Below are positions 7,060 through 16,927 of a DNA stretch of 64,000 bases, piece by piece. Position 1 is the first letter of the stretch, and every line of letters starts with the position of its first letter. The position numbers and the translations under genes were made by a program. The stretch covers positions 2,976,001 through 3,040,000 of the forward strand of contig CBDDPH010000002.1 in NCBI GenBank assembly GCA_965232265.1. The letters are read 5' to 3'. This stretch comes from VXRD01 sp965232265 (GTDB taxonomy: Bacteria > Latescibacterota > UBA2968). Below the pieces are notes generated by a model, which did not search any database, was not told the DNA's origin, and saw only the letters and a list, made by a program, of their open reading frames with translations.

Positions 7060-9222
7060 TTACCCCGGTTGCAGATTGGCAAATTTGACCATGAGTGTCT
7101 TAACGGTTCCACCGTCGAATCGCACTTTGAGTCTGGCCGTTTGTCCCGATCCAGAGCGGCTTTGAATCTGTCCGCGTCCCCAGGCGGGATGTACGACCCA
7201 GGATCCGACATCCATTAAAAACGGTTCTCCCGGATTAACTCGTCGGGCGGGTTCTCGACCCGATTTTCGGCGTGGAACACTGCTGACCTCGCTAATTTTA
7301 AAACCGGCATCGAGCAGGTCTTCGGGTATTTCAGATAAAAACTGCGACGCCGAAGAGGTCACCGCACCGCCGTATCGTTGCCGTCGCATTGCATAGGACA
7401 AAAAGAGCCGATCCTGGGCGCGGGTAATGCCCACGTAAAAAAGACGGCGTTCCTCTTCCAGCGCATCTTCCCCGTCCCCCTCGTCGCCAGGGGCGCGCGA
7501 AATCGGAAACAGCCCTTCTTCGAGACCGGCGACAAACACAATGGAAAATTCCAGCCCCTTAGCGCTGTGTAGCGTCATCAGCGTGACCGCATCCGCGGCG
7601 TTTTCCCATTGATCTACATCTGTCACCAGCGAAACTTTCCGCAAATACGCCTCTAAAGAGACATCGTCTGACTGCTCGACAAAAATCTGAATATCCGCCA
7701 GCAATTCCGCGACATGCGCTCTTCGCGACATCCGTTCTTCTGGCAGAAGTTTCTCAAAATCGCCTAAATATTCGGTTTCATCGACAATATTTGCCGCGAG
7801 TTCATCCGCCGGTATCGCTTCCATATCTTGGCGAAACCCCTCGATCATGTCGTAAAACCGCTGCATCGCGTGGGCAGTGCGTTTCGGAATTGTATCAATG
7901 CAATGTGCAAGTGCCTGGTAAGGCGCAACCCCCTCGCGCATGGCAAACTCATCGAGCCGTCCTATAGATGTCGCTCCAATGCCGCGGCGCGGCGTGTTAA
8001 TCACGCGCCAAAAGCTGATGGAATCACGCGGATTGACCACCAATTTGAGATACGCGAGCACATCCTTGACTTCTTTGCGCTCGTAAAATCGCACATCCCC
8101 CACGATTTGATATGGGATATTGGCGCGTCTGAATCCTTCTTCAAGAGCGCGAGACTGTGCATTGGTGCGATAGAGCACTGCCATATCCCGGTAGGTATGA
8201 TCGCGCTTAAAATCTCGCGCTACACCCGCGATCCAGCGGGCTTCTTCTGCTTCATCGGCACATCTTTTTAAGCGGATTTTCTCGCCCCGGGCGCGATCCG
8301 TCCACAGTTCCTTGCCCTTGCGCCCCTCATTGTTGCGAATCAGGGCATTGCCGGCATCCAGAATAACCTGCGTGGAACGGTAATTTTGCTCCAGACGCAC
8401 GACAAGCGCGTTGGGATAATCGGTTTCAAAATCGAGAATATTGCGAATATCTGCGCCGCGCCACGCATAGATGCTCTGATCGTCATCGCCAACAACACAT
8501 ATATTTTTATGCACTTCGGCCAGATAGCGGGCAAAAAGGTATTGTGGGCGATTGGTATCCTGATATTCGTCGATTAAAATATGTGAAAACTGCGTCTGAT
8601 AGGTTTGGCGTAGGTCTTCGTGATCGCGGATTAACGCCACACTCAAGGTCAACAAATCGTCAAAGTCGACGGCATTATTCTGCTTCAACGCATCCTGATA
8701 GTGGCGAAAGACCCGTGCGATTATTTGCTCCCGAAACGTGCTCGCTCGCTGTGCAAACACATCCACGCCGACCATTTGATTTTTCGCCTGGCTGATCCGC
8801 GTGCGAATCAAACGCGAGGGAAAATCGCGTTCAGAAAGTTCCTCGTCGGCAATCACCCGTCGCAGAAGGGCGAGTTGATCTGTCGTATCGTAAATCGTAA
8901 AGTTGGACCTCAGCCCCACCCGTTCTGCCTGTGACCGCAAAAGACGCGCACACAAACTGTGGAACGTGCCGATCCACATGGTTTTGCACGAGCGATGCAG
9001 CAAGTCTTCCACGCGCTCGCGCATTTCTCCTGCGGCCTTATTGGTAAAGGTCATCGCCAGAATCTGGCGCGGATCAACGCCGCATTCGCGCAACAGATAA
9101 GCGATGCGCCGCGTTAAGACGCGCGTTTTTCCAGAACCGGCCCCCGCAAGGACAAGCACAGGGCCATCTACGGCCTGTACAGCTTTGCGTTGTTCATCAT
9201 TTAATCCATCGAGAATTGACAT
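7060..9222 (-). CDS. ATP-dependent 3'-5' DNA helicase, UvrD/PcrA family
   Basis: A 720-residue superfamily-1A helicase used in repair and replication-fork maintenance. Motifs in order: Q-motif LNDEQRKAV, Walker A LAGAGSGKT (about residue 25-33), motif Ia TFTNKAAGEM, Walker B/II DEYQDTN, motif III GDDDQSIYAWRGA, motif IV EQNYRST, motif V TLHSAKGLEF, motif VI YVGITRAQDRL. The last 60 or so residues (VVHPAWGRGQI .. LKVRFDGGTVKTLMVKFANL) form the Tudor-like tail of PcrA/UvrD that binds RNA polymerase. Length is typical. It is followed at its 5' side by mltG and ruvX. Confidence 0.95.
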   Translation of the reverse strand: MSILDGLNDEQRKAVQAVDGPVLVLAGAGSGKTRVLTRRIAYLLRECGVDPRQILAMTFTNKAAGEMRERVEDLLHRSCKTMWIGTFHSLCARLLRSQAERVGLRSNFTIYDTTDQLALLRRVIADEELSERDFPSRLIRTRISQAKNQMVGVDVFAQRASTFREQIIARVFRHYQDALKQNNAVDFDDLLTLSVALIRDHEDLRQTYQTQFSHILIDEYQDTNRPQYLFARYLAEVHKNICVVGDDDQSIYAWRGADIRNILDFETDYPNALVVRLEQNYRSTQVILDAGNALIRNNEGRKGKELWTDRARGEKIRLKRCADEAEEARWIAGVARDFKRDHTYRDMAVLYRTNAQSRALEEGFRRANIPYQIVGDVRFYERKEVKDVLAYLKLVVNPRDSISFWRVINTPRRGIGATSIGRLDEFAMREGVAPYQALAHCIDTIPKRTAHAMQRFYDMIEGFRQDMEAIPADELAANIVDETEYLGDFEKLLPEERMSRRAHVAELLADIQIFVEQSDDVSLEAYLRKVSLVTDVDQWENAADAVTLMTLHSAKGLEFSIVFVAGLEEGLFPISRAPGDEGDGEDALEEERRLFYVGITRAQDRLFLSYAMRRQRYGGAVTSSASQFLSEIPEDLLDAGFKISEVSSVPRRKSGREPARRVNPGEPFLMDVGSWVVHPAWGRGQIQSRSGSGQTARLKVRFDGGTVKTLMVKFANLQPG

Positions 9223-9250
9223 AAATTCATTGTCAAGGTGTCCAACCCCT

Positions 9251-10276
9251 CTAATCCCCTTTTACCAGTTTCTTTTTTTCCCAGGTATTGTTTCGTACAG
9301 ACGCGGTTCTTTTTGTTGCAGCTTTGTGTTCTTGCAAAGTGCGTGTAAAAACATGACCGCCTTCGCCTGTGGCGACAAAAAACAAATAATCGACATCGGC
9401 GGGAAAAAGTGCAGCCTCAATAGACGCGCGTCCAGGACTGTTAATCGGCCCGGGTGGCAATCCCGCATGGCGATAGGTATTGTAGGGCGAATCGTAATCA
9501 TAATCCTTATAGAATAGCCGCCGAGGTTCACCGGGAAGCGCGTATTGCACCGTGGGGTCGGCTTGCAGACGCATGCCTTTTTTCAGGCGATTGTGATAAA
9601 CTGCCGCAATCGTATCTCGCTCGGAATCCCAACTGGTTTCCCCTTCGATAATAGATGCGAGCGTGATCACCTCGTGAATACTCATTGCGAGTTCGCGTGC
9701 GCGTCTCTGGAGCCGCTCATCAAAAACAGCGTGACAATGCTCAACCATCCTGCGCAGAACTTGTTGTTCCGACACTGTTGTCAAAAAATTATAGGTTTCG
9801 GGGAACAAATAGCCTTCCAGGTCTTTGGCCTGTACGGAAAGGGTTCTGCAAAAAGTGGGACTGTTCATTAACAACAGCAATTTGTTCTGGTCGAGATTTA
9901 ATTTTTCAGACAGGATCGCCGCAACCTGTGTTTTCTGCAACCCCTCGAGAATCGTGACATTTTGCGTAACATCGCGCGGACGCTCCAACTCGAGCAAAAC
10001 CTCCCAAGTCGTCATCTGCCCGTCGAAGGGATGAATGCCAGCCTTCAGGCGGCGACTGCTTCCATTGATCTGGGCGAGAAACTGCAGCAGGCGCGGGCTG
10101 TGGATCAGGCGTTTCCCATAGAGTTGATGGCTGATTTGTTTAAGGGTAGCCCCGGGTTGAATCTCGACTTCTTTCTTCCCCACTCCCGTTGGCCGATTTA
10201 ACATGAAAATCCCCGCGCAAGCAACTAAAATGCACACAATGGGCACAATGCTCAAAATGAAGAGAAACCGTTTCAT
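9251..10276 (-). CDS. mltG: Endolytic murein transglycosylase MltG
   Basis: A 341-residue inner-membrane lytic transglycosylase that cuts nascent peptidoglycan and probably ends glycan strands. It has one N-terminal membrane helix (FLFILSIVPIVCILVACAGI), then a LysM-like segment and the YceG catalytic domain: ITLASIIEGETSWDSERDTI holds the catalytic Glu, followed by RLKKGMRLQADPTVQYALPG, SPYNTYRHAGLPPGPINSPG and AALFPADVDYLFFVA. Six bases separate it from ruvX upstream, a frequent neighbour. Confidence 0.95.
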   Translation of the reverse strand: MKRFLFILSIVPIVCILVACAGIFMLNRPTGVGKKEVEIQPGATLKQISHQLYGKRLIHSPRLLQFLAQINGSSRRLKAGIHPFDGQMTTWEVLLELERPRDVTQNVTILEGLQKTQVAAILSEKLNLDQNKLLLLMNSPTFCRTLSVQAKDLEGYLFPETYNFLTTVSEQQVLRRMVEHCHAVFDERLQRRARELAMSIHEVITLASIIEGETSWDSERDTIAAVYHNRLKKGMRLQADPTVQYALPGEPRRLFYKDYDYDSPYNTYRHAGLPPGPINSPGRASIEAALFPADVDYLFFVATGEGGHVFTRTLQEHKAATKRTASVRNNTWEKKKLVKGD

Positions 10277-10282
10277 AATCGT

Positions 10283-10693
10283 CTATCTCTCCTTGTGCTG
10301 CAAATAGGTTTCGAGAATTAATACAGCAGCCATGCGATCTATTTCTCCTTTGCGTTTCTTTGCCTGCATGGCATGCAATTCGCGCTGTGCACCCACCGAT
10401 GAAAGCCGTTCATCAAATGTGCGAACTGGCATGTCGCACAAAAGGGCGAGTTGGGAAGCGAAATGTTCTACGACATGCGCCATCTCCCCACGACTACCAT
10501 CCATGTTTATGGGCAAGCCAATAACCACTTCCCCAACGACCTCGTCCCCTGCGACCTGTGCGACCTGTGCCACACCATCGTTAAAATTTTGAACTGTGAG
10601 CGTGGGCAATCCCCGAACTGAAATTTCCAATTCGTCGCATACCGCGAGTCCAATGCGCCGCCTGCCAAAGTCAACGGATAGAATACGCGCCAT
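10283..10693 (-). CDS. ruvX: Holliday junction resolvase RuvX (YqgF family)
   Basis: A 136-residue RNase H-fold nuclease implicated in pre-16S rRNA 5' processing and Holliday-junction resolution. Visible: ILSVDFGRRRIGLAVCD with the first catalytic Asp, VIGLPINMDGSRG, and RTFDERLSSVGAQREL with the further acidic residues. Length is normal for the family. It is 6 bases upstream of mltG and 2 bases downstream of a small unknown gene, so these form one operon. Confidence 0.95.
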   Translation of the reverse strand: MARILSVDFGRRRIGLAVCDELEISVRGLPTLTVQNFNDGVAQVAQVAGDEVVGEVVIGLPINMDGSRGEMAHVVEHFASQLALLCDMPVRTFDERLSSVGAQRELHAMQAKKRKGEIDRMAAVLILETYLQHKER

Positions 10694-10695
10694 AA

Positions 10696-10872
10696 TCAGG
10701 TTTGTCCGTTGGTATGCCCGCGCAACTGATCGCGCTTTTCCATTGCAACTTTGTGGAGGGCAACCGCGAGTTCACGCGCATTGATCTGTCCGCGTTTTGC
10801 AGAGGGCAGCAAATCGTCTCTAAGGGCTTCTATTTCGTCAATATGCGCCCGAAGGATCAGTGGATTATTCAC
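10696..10872 (-). CDS. Small protein of unknown function
   Basis: A 58-residue protein, VNNPLILRAHIDEIEALRDDLL.., mostly helical and charged with no signal or membrane segment. The GTG at 10872 is preferred because AAAGGA lies six to seven bases ahead and it overlaps the stop of the upstream gene (GGTGAATAA); the frame is open for 21 more codons but these lie inside that gene. It ends 2 bases before ruvX and so belongs to the ruvX-mltG operon. I do not recognise the family. Confidence 0.55.
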   Translation of the reverse strand: MNNPLILRAHIDEIEALRDDLLPSAKRGQINARELAVALHKVAMEKRDQLRGHTNGQT

Positions 10873-11212
10873 CCTTATTCCTTTTGTTGGTATCGCCATT
10901 GCGGTGGGGTTTGCCAAATTGAGGGGGCATCCCATACAGGGATTCGATAGCCGATGTATCGGTAACAGGGCGGTCCCACAGCGATTTGATAATGGATTGG
11001 AACATCACTTGCAGGGATCGCTTGCGATTTTTCAGGCAGAGCTTGCGAATGCGCTTTCGAGAGGTGCGCTTGGGCTCTTCGCGAATAAAATCAGCCGCAC
11101 TAACCCCCTGCTCATGTGCGTGCTCCATCAGATTGCTAAACGCTTCAATATCGGTATGATCCGTCAAAACGGACAAGATGCGATCATCTTCGCTGAAATC
11201 TGGCTTTTCCAT
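10865..11212 (-). CDS. Hypothetical protein, charged
   Basis: A 115-residue protein with a good ribosome site (AAGGAGAGG before ATG 11212). The N-terminal half is acidic and helical (FSEDDRILSVLTDHTDIEAFSNLMEHA), the middle is strongly basic (PKRTSRKRIRKLCLKNRKRS) and the end is polar. No signal peptide or membrane helix. It may bind nucleic acid through the basic stretch, but that is a guess. It is the first gene of the run leading into ruvX and mltG. Confidence 0.6.
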   Translation of the reverse strand: MEKPDFSEDDRILSVLTDHTDIEAFSNLMEHAHEQGVSAADFIREEPKRTSRKRIRKLCLKNRKRSLQVMFQSIIKSLWDRPVTDTSAIESLYGMPPQFGKPHRNGDTNKRNKGE

Positions 11213-11259
11213 TTTCCTCTCCTTCAGGCAAACTTAAGCAATGCACGCATTTCTGTCAA

Positions 11260-14200
11260 TCAGTCGGCCGAAATATACTGAAAAAAAGTATCCTTTGCCA
11301 CTCGTGTTCCCGCGACGAGGTCTTCAACGATTACAAAGAGGCGATTTTGTCCGGCCTGTGCGTGTTCGAGATGGACTTCGAGGGGCAGGCGTTCCCAATC
11401 GCTATTGCCCACCTGGGTATAGGACAGCGCGATCTCGGGTTGATCAACGGTGTTGGGGACACGCCCTTGCTCTGTTTTCACTGCCTTGACTGCGGTTGTC
11501 ACGCGATAGCGGGTCTGTCCAAACTCGTCTTTCGCCAAATTGTACACTTCGCAATAAAACGCCAGTGGATCGGGCGTGCGAACAGTTCTTCGAGGATTGG
11601 GAACAACCTGCCAATTTCCCCGTCGAAATCGCGCAGCGCGCAGCGTATCCGATAGGCTCTTAACGAGCATGAGATCGCTGATATGAAGTCGTTTTTCGCC
11701 GTAGTCATCAATCGCCACATCGAGCGATAGAACCCCTTGCCGTGCGGTCATCGCATCGGTAACGGTCAGCGTGAGATGATACATCCCCGCGGGCACGTCC
11801 TGGCGCGTGATATCCACGACTTCACGAGTAGCGACATTTGAAGTATCTACAAAATGTTGCACTTTTTGTGCGCTTCGATATACCACGCGATATGCCGAAT
11901 CGGCCAGCGCGACCGCGTGCTCAAGCATCACCTGGGGCTGTTGCCCATCTGTAACGACGAGCAAATTTGCAAGTGGTATGCCATACATAATATCTACGCG
12001 GGTTTTGCCTGTACTGCCCCGAAAGTCCGCCAGATCAAAATAAAAAGTGCCCAGCGACAAACGAGGTGCTTTGCGAAATTCGTCGGGCTGGTTCACGGTG
12101 GCGTTTTTGTAGCGAATTTCTGGGGCGTGTTCGGCAAGGCGAATATTATCTCTGAGCATCGTGGGCGGAATGGGCGGAATGGGCGCGAAATCAAACCCGG
12201 AGACGCCCCCCAATTCGCGTGTAAAATCGATGACTATACCGCCATCCACCTCAGTATAAACCCACGACTCCCAGGGCACGATACTGCGGTCGTGTTGCAT
12301 GGTAACAGGTGCGTAAGCTTCTTGTGAAGGGTCGCTGCGAGCGGTTTCTTCACGGCGTCCCTCAACCTGGCCAAAGGTATTCTGATTTGGTAGATCGAGC
12401 ACATTGCTTTCTCGCTCAACAGCAAAACCGCGATCGCTCCTAATGGGAAAAACCGGGCCAATCAATTCACTTTGATTAGGATCCCGGTACAATTCTCGAT
12501 ACACCTTTTCCTGAACTTCCTGCACGCGCGTTGAAGGTAGCGAGGAAACCCATCCCGACCGGGCGCGGTAATCGGGTTCACCATAGCGGATATAGACTTC
12601 GCCGCGCCTGTCCCAGGGATAATTTTCCCGCCCATAAGCCCAGCGTGCCGTCCAGACCCGTTCGTAGTGCGCCAGTTGTCGCTCATTGTATGCGCTGGAC
12701 AAATTCGGATTTTTTGCACGCCAAAAACGCGCCTCATATTTTTTCTTTTCCGCATCGTCAAGTACGCGATAAGTCTCTATTTCCTCTTCGGACAACAACA
12801 CCTGAATATCGCGGTAAAGCCGGCGTTCGCGCGCGTCAATTTGCGCGAGGAATCGCTCGAATAATTGGGTTGATTCCTCGTAGCGCTTTACCCGCAGTGC
12901 TTTGATTGCCACAATGGGCAACAAATGCGAGGCTTCGGGTTTTTCGCGTGCAATGGGCGCGATAAAGCGATCTATATCTCGATAATTTTTCAACTGCAAC
13001 AGACTTCTGCCCAGCCGCTCGGCGACTTCGTCGTCGGGATTGCGCGTCAAATACGTCTGGTAAAATGACCGTGCCCTTTGATGGTCTTCGCTATCGGCAT
13101 ACCAATCGCCCAATATGCGGTATGGCGGAAGATATGTCGAATCGCGCCGAATGGCATTTTCGGCAATTTCCACGCCATCGACCATCCCCTGATCGAGAAG
13201 AGCCTGTGCTAAAAAGCTGTACGCATCCAGATAATCTGGATCAGATCGGATTGCAGACCTGAGTGCTTGCACCCCGTCATCGAAATACCCGCCTCGCCTC
13301 AACAGCACCAATCCCTTTCCCGCGAGTGCCCGCGCCGGTGCATCGGAAAAAATCATAGCTTTTTCATACGCTTCTTCAGCCTGTTTGAGCAATCCCCGAT
13401 CGAGATAAGCATGTCCCAGCGCACTCCACGACTTTCCGTCTATTGCCTGGTCGCGCAACGCTGCAATCTGCGTTTCTGCTGCCCCTGCGCCGTACTGCGA
13501 GAGATCTTCGCCGAGACGCCCCAATGTCGAGGATACGATATCCGCCATTTTGTCCCATCGCCAGACCCTTCGCCCGGTTGAAGACCCCATCCAGAGAATT
13601 TGCCCGGTCTCCACGTCGATCAAACGCAACACCAGACCGATATTGTCTGTCGCGCCATCTTTGCCCAGCACGAGCAAGCTACCCGTCAGGATGGCCTCTG
13701 CAAGCGTTGTTTCCGATGCTTCTCGGCGCAAATCGGGACTGATGCGAGAAAACCGCTCGCGCGCCTGTCCCCCTTTTAATGCCCCCGGTACGAGAGAAAA
13801 CAGGCCATCGCGCTGAATCGCATTTTTGAGATGCATTTCGCAATCGGCAGCCAGAGGCAGATAATCCGTCGTGTGGAACGGTTGCATGAGAATATGGCGC
13901 GGCAAATGCTCGGCCTCTGGCGCAGGTACAGGTGTTTCCGCTTCGGCAAATCCGAGCGAAGACCGCACTTCGGCAGCGGGAATCTCCCCCACAGACCGAT
14001 GCGCGCGCGTCCATACCCATGCCGGATTGTCGCGCACTTCGCCCGTCCAGACAATCACACCCGTCCGAAGATCGATGAGTTTGAGTTTGATCACATAAAT
14101 ACCCGTGAATGCGACAGACCCGGTCAGAAGATAAGTGGCGGGAACCCTTTTTCTCAGGGATTCGCGCAGCGCGGGAGAAAGCTGTCTATCCGCTTGATCT

Positions 14201-14481
14201 ATCTCCCCCATTGGGACATCGGTTTCGATCAAAACAAACCGCGCCCTTCCCAAAGCGGGTAGATATGCGCGGCGATGGAGTTCATAGGCGATGCGGTCGG
14301 CCATATAGACGCCGTAATCGCCATTGTAAGGAGAATAAAAGGGCGCGATGCCTAATCGGTATGTGGCTGGCGGCTGAGCAAAAGCACCGACGGGTATCAG
14401 AAACAGCGAAGCGAGTAATCCCGCCCAGCAACCCCAGGCCTGTGCTAAAATGGATTTATTCACGACCACTACGCGCTCCAT
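11260..14481 (-). CDS. GWxTD domain-containing exported protein with TPR region
   Basis: About 1073 residues. Signal peptide at the N-terminus (WAGLLASLFLIPVGAFAQPP), then two similar blocks of about 150 residues with YRLGIAPFY and ILMQPFHTTDY starts (a family used to measure or sense envelope components; function unproven), a TPR region around residues 370-560 (AYLDRGLLKQAEEAYEKAM, and following helices), and the GWxTD domain, recognisable by YPWDRRGEVYIRYGEPD. The C-terminal third is beta-rich with VPAGMYHLTLTVTD. GWxTD proteins are characteristic of FCB-group and relatives. The start is set at ATG 14481, just after the DUF5683 gene; an upstream in-frame extension would overlap that gene and precede the signal peptide. 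Confidence 0.85.
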   Translation of the reverse strand: MERVVVVNKSILAQAWGCWAGLLASLFLIPVGAFAQPPATYRLGIAPFYSPYNGDYGVYMADRIAYELHRRAYLPALGRARFVLIETDVPMGEIDQADRQLSPALRESLRKRVPATYLLTGSVAFTGIYVIKLKLIDLRTGVIVWTGEVRDNPAWVWTRAHRSVGEIPAAEVRSSLGFAEAETPVPAPEAEHLPRHILMQPFHTTDYLPLAADCEMHLKNAIQRDGLFSLVPGALKGGQARERFSRISPDLRREASETTLAEAILTGSLLVLGKDGATDNIGLVLRLIDVETGQILWMGSSTGRRVWRWDKMADIVSSTLGRLGEDLSQYGAGAAETQIAALRDQAIDGKSWSALGHAYLDRGLLKQAEEAYEKAMIFSDAPARALAGKGLVLLRRGGYFDDGVQALRSAIRSDPDYLDAYSFLAQALLDQGMVDGVEIAENAIRRDSTYLPPYRILGDWYADSEDHQRARSFYQTYLTRNPDDEVAERLGRSLLQLKNYRDIDRFIAPIAREKPEASHLLPIVAIKALRVKRYEESTQLFERFLAQIDARERRLYRDIQVLLSEEEIETYRVLDDAEKKKYEARFWRAKNPNLSSAYNERQLAHYERVWTARWAYGRENYPWDRRGEVYIRYGEPDYRARSGWVSSLPSTRVQEVQEKVYRELYRDPNQSELIGPVFPIRSDRGFAVERESNVLDLPNQNTFGQVEGRREETARSDPSQEAYAPVTMQHDRSIVPWESWVYTEVDGGIVIDFTRELGGVSGFDFAPIPPIPPTMLRDNIRLAEHAPEIRYKNATVNQPDEFRKAPRLSLGTFYFDLADFRGSTGKTRVDIMYGIPLANLLVVTDGQQPQVMLEHAVALADSAYRVVYRSAQKVQHFVDTSNVATREVVDITRQDVPAGMYHLTLTVTDAMTARQGVLSLDVAIDDYGEKRLHISDLMLVKSLSDTLRAARFRRGNWQVVPNPRRTVRTPDPLAFYCEVYNLAKDEFGQTRYRVTTAVKAVKTEQGRVPNTVDQPEIALSYTQVGNSDWERLPLEVHLEHAQAGQNRLFVIVEDLVAGTRVAKDTFFQYISAD

Positions 14482-14494
14482 CGTTAATGCACCG

Positions 14495-15310
14495 CTATCG
14501 CCATTGTACCCCTGTACCCTTCGTGTCCTTCGTGGATTTTCCAATAGGCACCACCACAGAAACATGAGCTGGCCCGATCACCAGATGATCCAATACACTG
14601 GACAACCACACCGCCGCGAGCAGACCCAGGACGAGATTGGCCCGCCCGGCCCGAGACTTCGCACGTTCAAAATTTTGGGTAAACACATCGTCAGCCCCTG
14701 CATCGCGGCGATCCAGTCGCAAATCGCCAAGGCGCGTACCGCGATAGGTATGATATGCGCTGCGATAAGACATATCGGTCACAAGCCAGGTCGCCGCGAG
14801 CGCCGCCGAAGCCCCCATAAAGCCATATCCCCGTTTTTTGTGTCCGCGGTACACTTGCCCCCAGCCCGGCAAGAGAAGCGAGCGGCCCGCAGCCCCCCAA
14901 AACGTGGTTTTCTCAAGGGTTTGTCGCCGCATCTTGAGACGCATGCCCAAAAGCAATGCCCGCGTATCTGCAAGTGCCTGATCGGGGAGAATGTCCAAAA
15001 TTCCCCTGTTGACCTCTGGATGCAGATAAAATGCCTCGACAAGTGCCAGACGCGCACGCGCCGTGTCGCCAGACGCCATGTGCATGCGCCCCAGATCAAA
15101 AAAGATCTCTGCCCTCCGACTCTGCTGTGGTCTATCGAACAGGGGCACCACGCCCAACAAGTTCGGCAGATCGGAGAGCGTTTCAAACGCATCGGCATAA
15201 TCTCCTGCGCGATAGGCGGCCTGTGCTCTTTCAATAATTTCCCGGTCATTTGCCCATGCCGAACTTATCGCCAGACAAAATAACACCCAGACCAATAGAC
15301 TACGGTACAT
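14495..15310 (-). CDS. TPR/DUF5683-type envelope protein
   Basis: A 271-residue protein with a cleavable signal (VLFCLAISSAWAND), TPR-like helices (residues about 25-100: AQAAYRAGDYADAFETLSDL, FDLGRMHMASGDTARARLAL) and then the short DUF5683 segment RSLLLPGWGQVYRGHKKRG followed by two hydrophobic helices. Such proteins sit in the envelope; their role is unknown. It overlaps the FN3 lipoprotein gene by 11 bases. The last residues (KSTKDTKGT) are encoded by a copy of dispersed repeat family A and are probably not part of the ancestral protein. Confidence 0.75.
   Translation of the reverse strand: MYRSLLVWVLFCLAISSAWANDREIIERAQAAYRAGDYADAFETLSDLPNLLGVVPLFDRPQQSRRAEIFFDLGRMHMASGDTARARLALVEAFYLHPEVNRGILDILPDQALADTRALLLGMRLKMRRQTLEKTTFWGAAGRSLLLPGWGQVYRGHKKRGYGFMGASAALAATWLVTDMSYRSAYHTYRGTRLGDLRLDRRDAGADDVFTQNFERAKSRAGRANLVLGLLAAVWLSSVLDHLVIGPAHVSVVVPIGKSTKDTKGTGVQWR
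14517..14536. repeat. Dispersed repeat, family A, inside the DUF5683 gene end
   Basis: Plus-strand CCCTTCGTGTCCTTCGTGGA, a close relative of the copies at 5671-5696, 53758-53783 and 58548-58576. It lies within the coding region and is read as the tail of the protein encoded at 14495-15310. Confidence 0.6.
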
Positions 15311-16823
15311 ACGTTATGACCCCCCCATTTTCATCTGAAAGATGGACGAGATTTAGAGCAGACCTGCCGATAGTTAGATCACCTGCTGAGAATGCGCCCG
15401 AAGGCAGTGCCCACGATAGAAGTTCTTCCCCATGTGCCCGAAATACGCGCACATGTGTGCGATCCAGTACAAAAACCTGTCCCGCGGTATTGAGCGTTAG
15501 GGCACGTGGTTCGCTCTGAGGATGTCGCACATCGTCCCATGTGATCTCACTGAGCACGTCACCGGAAAAGTGCAAAACGCCGCGTTGAATCCCATTTGCC
15601 CATGCGGCCCAGATAATACCATTGTGAACGTCAATATCTATGGGATCTCCATATTCGAGAGCGAAAGTTCCCACAGGAAAACCCGCGGCAGAATAGACGC
15701 GCAATTGTTCGCCTGTCGCAACATAAACTCGCTGTTGATCGTCCTGAGCCAATCGCACATGCGAAGACGCGCTCACCCAATTGTCGGGAATGCGCCACAC
15801 CGTGGTGTTATTAATTAGTTCAATACCCACAACGACAACGCGCCCACCCCAATCTATACCACCAATATAAGCGCGTTGAAAATCCCCCTGCCCCACAGGC
15901 GAAGGGCCAGCCAGATCCACCGATTGCGGCACGAGGTCGTTCAATTGCGGAAAAGATGTCCCGACAAGGTGGCGCAATATTTGCGGCCTATCGGGAACAT
16001 CGACATTCAGGGTATGTCGATGTCGAGAAAGCGAAATCTGGTTGGCGCGAATAATCAGGGCGAGCATGTCGGCTTCGCCATCGGAATCTGCTGCTGCAAG
16101 TCGCATCCGCTCGCTCGTGTCGCTCAGGGTTTCAACGATGTGCCGTCCTGCCTCGCGATAAAATCGCATACTCACACTGCGACTCGTGAGTTGCACACCC
16201 GTTGACAGGCGCGACTTGATGACATAAGTGTAAGGGCGATTGTCGGCAACTGACCGATCCCAAAAGAATGTTTGACGCGGGTCTTGTGTAACGAAGATCG
16301 TCTCGTAATCACCGCCCAATGTTGCGCGCACAACTTCATAAGTCACGACCTCTCCCACTTCCACTTGCCAGACGAGTTGCACGGCAAGATCAACGGGATC
16401 GCGCCGAATTTCACGCAAACCAGCGCCGGGGATGGGGACTTCAGCAGCAGAAGTACGCACCAGGCCACCCGCGCTATATTCGGCAGCCACGCGGTATTGT
16501 ACCCGCTCACCGGCAATCAACTCATCGTCCCGAAACGTCCCTACAGTCGCGTATTCGCCCTGGGCATCGGCACCAGGTAAACGCTTGATATGTCTAAAAA
16601 TAGAAATATCTCGACGATAGAGAACAAAGCTCTCAACGCGCTTTTGCCCGAGATACTCCCACTGCACAACTACCATTCCAGCATCCGCCTCATAAGCGGC
16701 ATCGAGAATGTGGATGATCGGCGTATTATAGGGGTCTATACTCAGATCGCGTTGGGGATTATAACATCCGATCAGAATGCCCACAGCACATGCGAATACC
16801 GTATAAGAGAAGCGATTTTCCAT
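15300..16823 (-). CDS. Lipoprotein with fibronectin type III-like domains and beta-propeller-like region
   Basis: A 507-residue protein with a lipoprotein signal (FACAVGILIGC, lipobox ending at the Cys near residue 20). The N-terminal 200 residues look like two FN3-type folds (VVQWEYLGQKRVESFVLYRR, YATVGTFRDDELIAGERVQYRVAA; then QLVWQVEVGEVVTYEVVRA, NRPYTYVIK). From about residue 260 on there are repeated strands such as VGIELINNTTVWRIP, VRLAQDDQQRVYVATGEQLR, IDVHNGIIWAAWANG and LTLNTAGQVFVLDRTHVRVF, which read like NHL or similar propeller blades. Likely outer-membrane anchored. It heads the operon that continues into the DUF5683 and GWxTD genes. Domain calls are by eye. Confidence 0.7.
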   Translation of the reverse strand: MENRFSYTVFACAVGILIGCYNPQRDLSIDPYNTPIIHILDAAYEADAGMVVVQWEYLGQKRVESFVLYRRDISIFRHIKRLPGADAQGEYATVGTFRDDELIAGERVQYRVAAEYSAGGLVRTSAAEVPIPGAGLREIRRDPVDLAVQLVWQVEVGEVVTYEVVRATLGGDYETIFVTQDPRQTFFWDRSVADNRPYTYVIKSRLSTGVQLTSRSVSMRFYREAGRHIVETLSDTSERMRLAAADSDGEADMLALIIRANQISLSRHRHTLNVDVPDRPQILRHLVGTSFPQLNDLVPQSVDLAGPSPVGQGDFQRAYIGGIDWGGRVVVVGIELINNTTVWRIPDNWVSASSHVRLAQDDQQRVYVATGEQLRVYSAAGFPVGTFALEYGDPIDIDVHNGIIWAAWANGIQRGVLHFSGDVLSEITWDDVRHPQSEPRALTLNTAGQVFVLDRTHVRVFRAHGEELLSWALPSGAFSAGDLTIGRSALNLVHLSDENGGVITYVP

Positions 16824-16927
16824 TTTTTGTACCCGGAAAGGGATTGCAGCAATTGACAGGCTCTAATATATCGACATAAACCCGCAACACACAAGGGGTT
16901 TGCCTAATCGGGTTTTGCGAAAATATC

